This document shows, piece after piece, positions 56,246 through 64,000 of a DNA stretch of 64,000 nt. Made by a program: the position numbers and the translations under genes. Numbering within the stretch: position 1 is the first letter of the stretch; every line of letters starts with the position of its first letter. The notes beneath the pieces were generated by a model. That model had not been told where the DNA came from. It did not search any database and was given only the letters and a program-made list of their open reading frames with translations. The DNA comes from Schistocerca nitens (lineage: Eukaryota > Arthropoda > Insecta > Orthoptera > Acrididae): assembly GCF_023898315.1 (NCBI RefSeq), contig NC_064619.1, positions 477,875,376-477,939,375 of the forward strand. The letters run 5' to 3'.

Positions 56246-58897
56246 TTTTTTTGGGTGCCTGTTTGTCGTGTTAGACGTGAACATTTAGAATTCTGTAATA
56301 CTGCTCTGTGGTCTATTATCAAATCATTACTACGAAAATATGTTTACATTGCCTAACAATATCATCAACATTTATCACTACATCTAAGGAAATACGTGCT
56401 GCATTAATTCGAAATTCAGTACTTTCTAACTGCAGCACTTTAGATATTTGGGAGGAGAATGATTTTAATTCTCGTCCACATATTCTGATTTCAGCTTTCC
56501 GTTAGTTTCTTTAAACATAAGTGAACTGTGTCTTCGACATGGTTGTCGGTGGTTTCCTGCTCCATCCTTAGGTACTAGGCAACGTCTCTCGTCACCATAA
56601 TGTTGACAGGAAGCTAAACTCCCATGTTCCCCTTTCCTATAAATAGGCTGTCCAGATTTCAATGAGAAAAAGCCAGGACACTTGTGTTGATACCTAACTT
56701 CATTACTACACTTACGCTTATCTTTCTTGTCAGTTATCGTGATATTTTGAAATCGATAATAGCCGTAAGACGATGCAGCAGCTGTAAAACCCATAGCAAG
56801 AATTCATCTTCATTTTGTGAATTGGTACATTACACATAAATAAAATTCTTTTCTTCAGAAATAAAAAAAGACTGATATGTATTTTTCGAATGTAAGAGCC
56901 TGGATATATTTACTGCTATGTTTAGTCGCTTTCTAGCTACTGAGGTACAATTTGTTAGTTCTAAAAGCTGTCTAATATTAGTCATTAGTATTCGGATACA
57001 AATTATACTTTTTATACTCAGATTTAAGATTTCGTTTGACTGCAGACTATTAGGGGAAGGGTCATGCCAAACAATATTTAATCAGCAGTGCTAAGACGCG
57101 CTGCATCGCCCACGTTCTTCACGACATTCCTCACATGACCGCAGTTCCCTTACGAGAAATGGTGCAAGCGATGCTCCTTATAACTCCTTTACTTACGGTT
57201 TTACTTGTCTCGAGGGCCATAAAGCGAAGGTCGGCAAGTTAGGGGCGGAGGTAGGTAATATCTCTTTTCCTTTTAAACATATCATTTACCTGGCGTTAGG
57301 CATAAGATGAGTTAAACCAAGTAGGTGGTATTGTGAAAATACATATTTCTATAATTTTCTACTTCTAGAAAAATTGTTTTCATAAATATTTAATTAAATG
57401 AGAAATTTTATTCCACGCATTTTGTTTCTAGATTAAAAACTCTGACAATTACGTATCTCGAATGATTTTCTCAGGAGACCAGGATATTATGTGAATTTAT
57501 GTTATAAAAGTATTATTCGTTAGTGACATATTCAGTGATACTGGTTACAGACGTGTGATTTATACTCAACTGAGCAAGCGGGACTGATATTATTCGTTAG
57601 TGATACACACAGCGATACTGGCCACAGACATGTGATTTGTACACAGCTGAGTAAGCACAATAACACAGCAGCAGTCTCAAACTATTTGTCATTTACAGTC
57701 GTTTACATGTGATGAGATGCCGTTTTACAAAGATATTTTCCATGTGGAGTGCTGAGATTTTGGAGGTAAAATGTAACATTTAGCTGTCTAAGCATTGTCA
57801 GAATTTCCGTAAGAAATTGATTTTCGAATAAAACATTTGTATTTCTTCTTCCCCCTATTTCCCTCAACCATTACCAAACTCCGTATGCATCGCAGTAATG
57901 TGAGAAGGAATTCTTCAATTTGGCTTTCAGTGACAACTGCACGAGCACAACAGAGTGGAACAACTGGAAACACTATCTGGCGCCAACAGTTCTGGCCGGT
58001 AAGTCTGATCCCGGTAATCATTGCACGTCAGCAGTCATCTCAAGAGCACATTCTTCACAATGCGTGTTTATGTTGTTACATCAGTTCATCTGTACTGCCG
58101 TTGTTGTTAAAATGCAACCAGTAAACCATGAATAGAGTACTTACTATAATGCACAGAAAGAACTTGCCATTATAATTGCACACACAAGCAAAAATAAGTT
58201 AGCTGCGTTGTCAGGCAATGATAAATAAATGAATAGAGCAGATGTAAAGATTTGCCTCGAAACCATCAGTAATGGAATGTTCGTACCTTATAAAATATTG
58301 CCTAAATTAATTATCTGGCAATTTTTTGTCATGAAAATCTTCCAAACGGTTCTTAATACTTGATTATTAGTTGTCTTATCTTGGTTAACTATCCTGGCTG
58401 TGTAATGCGTTCCTGTCTCTACTAATCCTGTCTGTTTTGAAATAGTACAATTGTGTTTATGATGCAGATATTACTACATATTTCCACAGATTTCTGCATA
58501 ACGAGAATTGCGCGTTCTGTTGGTCTGATTATGAAGCTTCCTCTTAGGCCGCTGACTCTTCATTTCATTTACTTGTCCATGCGCAATGAATGTTTAGCAT
58601 TTTGTTCCAGTTTCGTCTCTCGCAATGTAGCTGTGGCCTAAACAAACGCTTTGGAACAGACGTCATTGGCCACACAGGCAGTCCTATCTGATGAACTTTG
58701 CCCGAGCCAGCGGCCATGGTCACTCCTTCTTTAGACTGCCTTATACCTGCATACTGTTTCAGTCTTTGAATGTAAAGGTCTTCCGTCGTCAGATCATCTA
58801 TTCGAAGTTTCAAATACACCAAAGAGCGTAGAAACTACTAGAACAATAAGCAAACTTCCCCCTTAAATCGGGCTGGGATTACATGTGAAATATATCA
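56246..58897. other. Mostly unrecognised; one 77-bp tandem duplication
   Basis: A two-copy tandem duplication with a 77-bp period lies at 57511-57664 (TATTATTCGTTAGTGA starts each copy; about 80% identity by eye). A minus-strand ORF at 56794-56465 contains CPGFFSLKSGQPIYRKGEHG and looks protein-like, but I cannot place it. Likewise the ORF at 58822-58565. No known gene recognised. Confidence 0.3.
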
Positions 58898-59192
58898 TTA
58901 ACCCTCCGTTACTCGCTCGAAAATTCGTGACATAATCACTCGCGTGGATGACTGGTGTCATCCACAAAGCAAGCTGTCTATTTGTATACTTCGAACGGTC
59001 TTTATGGCTGGTTTTATGATTTTTGATTAAATCTAAATATATTTAATATTTGTACACAGTATAATATATTCTAACGTTTGAAACAGTTTGACCATTCGAA
59101 GAACAATATCGTCAGTTGAATCACTGGCATTACATGGTTCCTCTAAATGCCAAAAGCTCTTCGTCAAAAGTAAGATATTCACTAGGTGAAAA

Positions 59193-59391
59193 GCCGGCCG
59201 TTGTGGCCGAGCGGCTCTAGGTGCTTCAGTCTGGAACCGCGTGACTGCTACGGTCGCACGTTCGAATCCTGCCTCGGGCATTGATGTGCGTGATGTCCTT
59301 AGGTTAGTTAGGTTTAAGTAGTTCTAAGTTCTAGGGGACTGATGACGTCAGATGTTAAGTCCCATAGTGCTCAGAGCCATTTGAACCACAT
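59193..59391 (+). mobile_element. SINE1
   Basis: Head GCCGGCCGTTGTGGCCGAGC, B-box-like CACGTTCGAATCC and terminal GTGCTCAGAGCCATTTGAAC. The 8-bp TSD GGTGAAAA lies at 59185-59192 and 59392-59399. It interrupts the piggyBac transposase after HHVV. Confidence 0.94.
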
Positions 59392-60123
59392 GGTGAAAAA
59401 TATTTTTGCAATTGTTCGTGAATAGTTCAAGTACCTCTCTTATAGCTGTGATAGCAGCCAACTTGTCAATCTCTCTGCGAACACCTCTATCATGGATATT
59501 ATCAAACCTCAGACATCTCAACAGAAACCTGAATCGGTTTTCACTTGTGCATAAATAACATGATTCAAGTCCGTTTCCCTTTGAGTTATCCCACAATTTC
59601 TATATACTCTTCCTAGAGCACATGGATACAACAAACCAATGAAAGCTCTGATCTCTATCGCATCTGTTTCTTTAGTGTCCCTTTTCCTTGAGAAGTTACC
59701 ACGAACTTAATTGATGTATATATTAGTGCATGTTGCGATAATGCAAGAACAAATTCAGAATTTCTATTTCTGTCTTTTTTTATACGAGCTTGAGTTTTTG
59801 GTTCAGGCAAATGCGTAATAAAATTAAAAGATCTGCTTCTAACACTGGTAGAATATTTATTTTTCCTCCGTTTAGTTATTCCATCTTTCCCTAAAAAATG
59901 TATCCTCTTGAGTTACTTCTTCCTGTGATTCATATTCATCATTTTCTGACACTTCTTGTTCTGTTCCTGAATCATGACCGCTTTCATGAACATAATCCTC
60001 AGTCTCTGAGTCAGCGCTATCACTGTGAGCATCTTCATCACTCGGCTCATTGAACCATTCCAGCCATACATTAGGATCTCTACTAAACTCTGTCCGAGGT
60101 TTTCTGCCTTTGACATTTCTTCC

Positions 60124-60311
60124 GCCGCGCGGGATTAGCCGTGCGGTCTACGACGCTGCAGTCATGGACTGTGCGGCTGGTCCCGGCGGAGGTTCGAGTC
60201 CTCCCTCGGGCATGGGTGTGTGTGTTTGTCCTTAGGATAATTTAGGTTAAATAGTGTGTAAGCTTAGGTACTGATGACCTTAGCAGTTAAGTCCCATAAG
60301 ATTTCACACAC
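60124..60311 (+). mobile_element. SINE1-related variant (distinct head, shared 3' body)
   Basis: Head GCCGCGCGGGATTAGCCGTG with a long-variable-arm-like middle (GTCATGGACTGTGCGGCTGG) and B-box GGTTCGAGTCC, suggesting a different tRNA ancestor (Leu- or Ser-like). The 3' half (GTCCTTAGGATAATTTAGG, CTGATGACCTTAGCAGTTAA) resembles SINE1 but ends in CACACACA. The 11-bp TSD ACATTTCTTCC lies at 60113-60123 and 60312-60322. It sits in the N-terminal region of the piggyBac element. Confidence 0.93.
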
Positions 60312-60689
60312 ACATTTCTTCCACAGTTTAAAAATAAAAGAGAATACTAGGTAACATGGAAGGTAACTGCAATCAGTTTCAGTACGTCTAAATTTACGCA
60401 CATGAAAGATCGATTGAATCTAGGAAAGCAGTCAAGTAATACAGACTTACTTTGTTTCAGATTGTGGCAGCAGAGCTCGAGCGGATGACAAGTGTCCTAC
60501 AGACTATAATAATGTTTCAAACAATGTATCTTTCGTAACTGAAAGCTAACAATGATTGGAGCTAACAGCCGGAGAGTTAACAGAAAGGTACTCAAAATGG
60601 CGCGAACTCAATCCTGCCCTGTCAGACAAAATTGAGCGGAAAAGTCATGCGGATGACGAGTGTCATCCGCGCGAGAAACGGAGGGTTAA

Positions 60690-63283
60690 AACTAAGAGAT
60701 CTCGCAATGATGGTGTGACATCATTGCATCTGGAGGCACAGAAGCAAAATAACATTTCCCGTTTTCTTCCTCTCCTTATACCGACTCTTATTTACAAATG
60801 CAGGAATTATCAGGGCATTTCACAACACAAAATCAGAATGAGATTTTGTGATATATTCCACAATGCTTGCCTTAACCCAATAGTTTATTGTCTGAGCAAG
60901 TGGTTGCTGACATTTATTTCAGTTGGAGGCGAGTTTGGAAAGATCAAACAATAAAATTTCTGACAGCAGTAATATTTTAAGTTGAAGATTAAAGTTGTTT
61001 CTACTTGACAACTTTTTCTGTACTATCAGGGCAATTTTTAAATAGAAATATGTAGTCAGTTACAATTTATAAGTTGCCTGCTGGTAGCTATAAAATATAT
61101 TTTGTTAAAAATACGTTCAACTTATGTTTGATTTACATGTTGTACATCGCAATGTTTACGGTAAACATGATTTATGTAAAAAGTGACTAACTGAGAGAAC
61201 GAAGGCTGCGGTAATGTACGCAGGAGAAATCCTAGGGAGATTGTAGAAGTCGAATAGATATGCTTTTAGATAAAACTCTGAGCTGGACTGTGAGATGTGT
61301 TAGTATCACGCAGTTAGTATGACTATTACTCTAGCCTACCATATACAACATTTCAGTAGGTAACTTCAAAATAAGACGCAGCTAGACGCTTAACGTGGCT
61401 GGTAGATATCAGGTGGCGAAAACTACAAGCTAGACACATCCGCACTTTGTAACACCACGTTAATCTTCCAAACATGTAGAACGCGTTCAGAGGGTCCGAC
61501 AGAAAGTTTATTTGTAGTATCTGTCAACTTTGTCAATAAAACCGTCTATGACGCTTAATAAAGTTCATTATTCCGCTGTTTCCGCTACTGTCACTATCAG
61601 ACATCTACGATTAAGATTAAAGGAATATAGAGAGCGACAGTTGTTTTTTATATAACGTCAAGCTATAAATGATTAAAATTAAAAAATTTAAATGTTCACT
61701 CACCAAAAACTAAGGACTTACTTAATAAATTTCATTATTACGCTGTTTCGGCTGCTGCCACTGTCACACGTCTACGATGAAGATTGAAGGAATATAAAGA
61801 GCGACAGTTGTTTGTTACATAACGACAAGCTATAAAAGATTAAAATTTAAAAAATATTAAAGTTCACTCACCAAAAACTAAGAACTTACATAGCAAGGTT
61901 TAATGTCAGTATTAAAAATCTATACCTACATGGGGCATCAACTAACAACATGGCTCTCAAAATTGTACAAAATTGTTAAGTTCTAGCCGCTAGGGTGTGA
62001 GACGTTTCCTTAAAATTTTATTACTTTTAATTTTCTTTCTTTTCCCCCCTTTATACTCGTGAAAAGAAAGACAATATTTAAATCACAAACATTAAAAAAA
62101 ACATAAATCAAAAGCGAGTAGATGAATACTCATAAAATTAACCTTTTCAAATGGCGGCAATTAATACATGTGGGGTTCACCTAAACCTGGCAACAAATAT
62201 TCGTAGGCTCTGCTACTCAATAATATCTATATAACAGCTGCACGACTTTAGTATTAATCCTCGCAATGCCAATAAGATTTTGATTTCTTTTACCTAATCG
62301 TTTTAAATTTTTCGCTAAAAATTAATCCGAGAACTTAAGCCTTAGCTGTGAATATGACATATTGCAGCAAAATATAGTAATCTTATTTTCAGGTTCACGA
62401 CCCTTTTTACAGATCTATATGTCTTTAAAAAGTATGATTTGAATGAAAGTCAATGATAAGTAACGAAATTTGTATTTTTTAAATTTTTTAGAGGTAGTCA
62501 TCAAGTTCCGTTTTCCCCAGTATACACATTATGAGAAATGCATTGGTATTGCTAAGATTGTGGTAAAATATATTTCCAGTTTCTGAACCCTGCTCATACA
62601 TCAGTACCTATTTGAACAGTATGTTGTTAACAAAAGTAACTAACGAAATCCTCCGTTTGTTTAATTTTTTTTATGAGCATGAAGTACTCTCTCCCGCCTC
62701 CACCTCTTTCCCTTTTTATTACATATTATGGAAAATGCGTTGGTATTGCTATGGTTAAAAACATTTTGCGTTAAAATGATTTTGCTATTATAAAAACATT
62801 ACTTTGTATTACGATTACAGTGTCTGATAAAAAAATACTGTGTTATGACTTAAAACATAGCCAAACAGTGCACTAAAAAGCCTTGCTTTAAAACAGATTA
62901 TTAAAGTTAAAACAATTTAATTATTAAATGAAATCACTTGCTCCATCTTGCGAAAGAACCAGTTGTATCTGTCATTTGAATGTTAAGGGACTCAGCGGTT
63001 AATTAACAATAGAAGCACCGCGATACTGCTTCAGTTGTCTTTTTATTAATGTTTTTCAGTGTCACAATTGCATATGATGTGTCACTAAACAACTGCTTAT
63101 AAACAAAGCAACTTTTCTACTAATATTGACAAGGAGCAAGTCACATAGTGGCTCTACGTTAGAAACAGGAGCGTGCCCAAGCCTGGACAACAATCGGCGG
63201 AAATTCGCTCAAGAAAACTCGAACAGAAGCGACGTTGGAGCACAGCCATTACCACCTATATACTTCGGCATTGTTGACACAAG
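60690..63283. other. AT-rich unrecognised sequence with a 167-bp tandem duplication
   Basis: Two head-to-tail copies lie at 61554-61720 and 61721-61888. Each starts CTTAATAAA, includes GAGCGACAGTTGTTT and CACTCACCAAAAACTAAG, and they are about 85% identical by eye. A weaker similarity links about 62500-62580 and 62660-62760 (ATTGGTATTGCTA blocks). No gene recognised. Confidence 0.45.
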
Positions 63284-63295
63284 TTAGTTCCTACA

Positions 63296-63496
63296 CCCGG
63301 CTTGTGTGGCCGTGCGGTTCTAGGCGCTTCAGTCTGGAACCGCGTGACCGCTACGGTCGCAGGTTCGAATCCTGCCTCGGGCATGGATGTGTGTGATGTC
63401 GTTAGGTTAGTTAGGTTTAAGTAGTTCTAAGTTCTAGGTGACTGATGACCACAGATGTTATGTCCCATAGTGCTCAGAGCCATTTGAACCATTTTT
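63296..63496 (+). mobile_element. SINE1
   Basis: Head CCCGGCTTGTGTGGCCGTGC, B-box GGTTCGAATCC and terminal GTGCTCAGAGCCATTTGAAC. The TSD TTAGTTCCTACA / TTAGTTCTTACA (one mismatch) lies at 63284-63295 and 63497-63508. Confidence 0.94.
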
Positions 63497-63508
63497 TTAG
63501 TTCTTACA

Positions 63509-64000
63509 TTGTTAACAGATATGGATATCTTATACCGTATACTGTACTATTTTACGGCTATGGGGATTTACATGTCTTACAACTTGCATACGGTGTCTTA
63601 TTAACAAGACGTGAAGCGTTACTTTGGAACTGCTATCATTCTGCGAGGAATTAGTTATTCCTTCAAGCAAACTACCGCTTCAGCAGAAGCACTTCTTCCC
63701 TTTCATCTTCCTCAACATTGAGTAGTGGAAGAAAGAACCCACTGTTTCCCCTCCCTCGAGCAGAAATAGCGAGTTTGTGGAATACCGTTTCACTAAACAG
63801 GAGAGCAAAGCGTACATATTCTCAGATACACCACGAACTGTTTAAAGATCATTACATATGTATGTTTTAAGGTACGTTTCTATTACTACATATGTGTCCC
63901 GCAACATGTTGCCCGTCATGTGCTGGCAATATGTGCCCTCATTTGTTGAAATGGAAAGTGTGCAACATGTTGTGACGGCACAAGGGCCGTGTACAGAAAC
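63509..64000. other. Unrecognised sequence at the window edge
   Basis: No gene recognised. The last 100 bases contain the 12-bp palindrome GCAACATGTTGC (63902-63913) and a near repeat GCAACATGTTGTGACGG at 63962. This could be the terminus of a small DNA element that runs out of the window. Confidence 0.3.

Larger units (their letters stand above)
58902..60685 (-). mobile_element. piggyBac-family transposon, internally deleted, carrying two SINEs
   Basis: TTAA duplications at 58898-58901 and 60686-60689 flank inverted ends CCCTCCGTTACTCGC and the inverse of CCCTCCGTTTCTCGC. Next to them, subterminal palindromes GGATGAC...GTCATCC occur at both ends. The minus-strand coding traces are an acidic N-terminal part (60116-59913), KDGITKRRKNKYSTSVRSRS near 59860, SENRFRFLLRCLRFDNIHDR and IDKLAAITAIREVLELFTNN in ORF 59596-59348, then LTFDEELLAFRGT (first catalytic Asp of the piggyBac DEELvaFRG motif) near 59150. 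The remainder of the catalytic core and the C-terminal Cys-rich finger are missing between about 58975 and 59130. It is inactive. Confidence 0.9.

Noticed and set aside
58898-60689. Alternative reading of the 58.9-60.7 kb region as a host gene interrupted by SINEs
   Set aside because: TTAA duplications, matched terminal repeats and the piggyBac motif order explain it better as a transposon.

Overview
This window looks like intergenic DNA from a large orthopteran genome, most probably a grasshopper or locust of the Schistocerca type. The evidence is the dominant repeats: two tRNA-headed SINE families with clean target-site duplications (TSDs), a CR1/L2/Jockey-like LINE with a GATGTA-repeat tail, many Tc1/mariner elements, and a tRNA-like repeat that forms tandem and inverted clusters. 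I found no bacterial-style genes, operons, rRNA or CRISPR. Family names rest on motifs I recognise by eye, not on a database search.

The only host gene I recognise is at the left edge. It is the start of a tRNA-His guanylyltransferase gene (Thg1/THG1L) on the minus strand, open from base 466 (or 364) to base 1 and continuing outside the window.

Region by region. 1.1-6.2 kb: an old, broken Ty3/gypsy element with a 1.2 kb palindromic cluster of tRNA-like repeats inserted in its RNase H part, flanked by a 15-bp TSD. 6.2-14 kb: a hAT-like transposase remnant, then mostly unrecognised AT-rich DNA, then a mariner deletion derivative that keeps only its DNA-binding half. 14-25.5 kb: a decayed Polinton/Maverick-type element carrying polymerase, capsid, protease, minor-capsid-like, integrase and packaging-ATPase parts, itself hit by a SINE, a Tc1 element and an RTE-like LINE. 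26-31 kb: SINEs and a nearly whole Tc1 element. 31.4-35.4 kb: a ~90-bp satellite in both orientations around a Penelope-like GIY-YIG fragment with 308-bp inverted arms. 36-43.5 kb: gypsy fragments and a Tc1 element. 46-56.2 kb: a nested stack in which one Tc1 element has grown to 10.3 kb through insertions up to four levels deep, including a LINE with an uninterrupted 954-codon endonuclease/reverse-transcriptase ORF. 58.9-60.7 kb: a piggyBac element in a TTAA duplication, carrying two SINEs. The rest is AT-rich sequence with a few short tandem duplications.

There is no gene network here. The window mainly records the order of transposon insertions.
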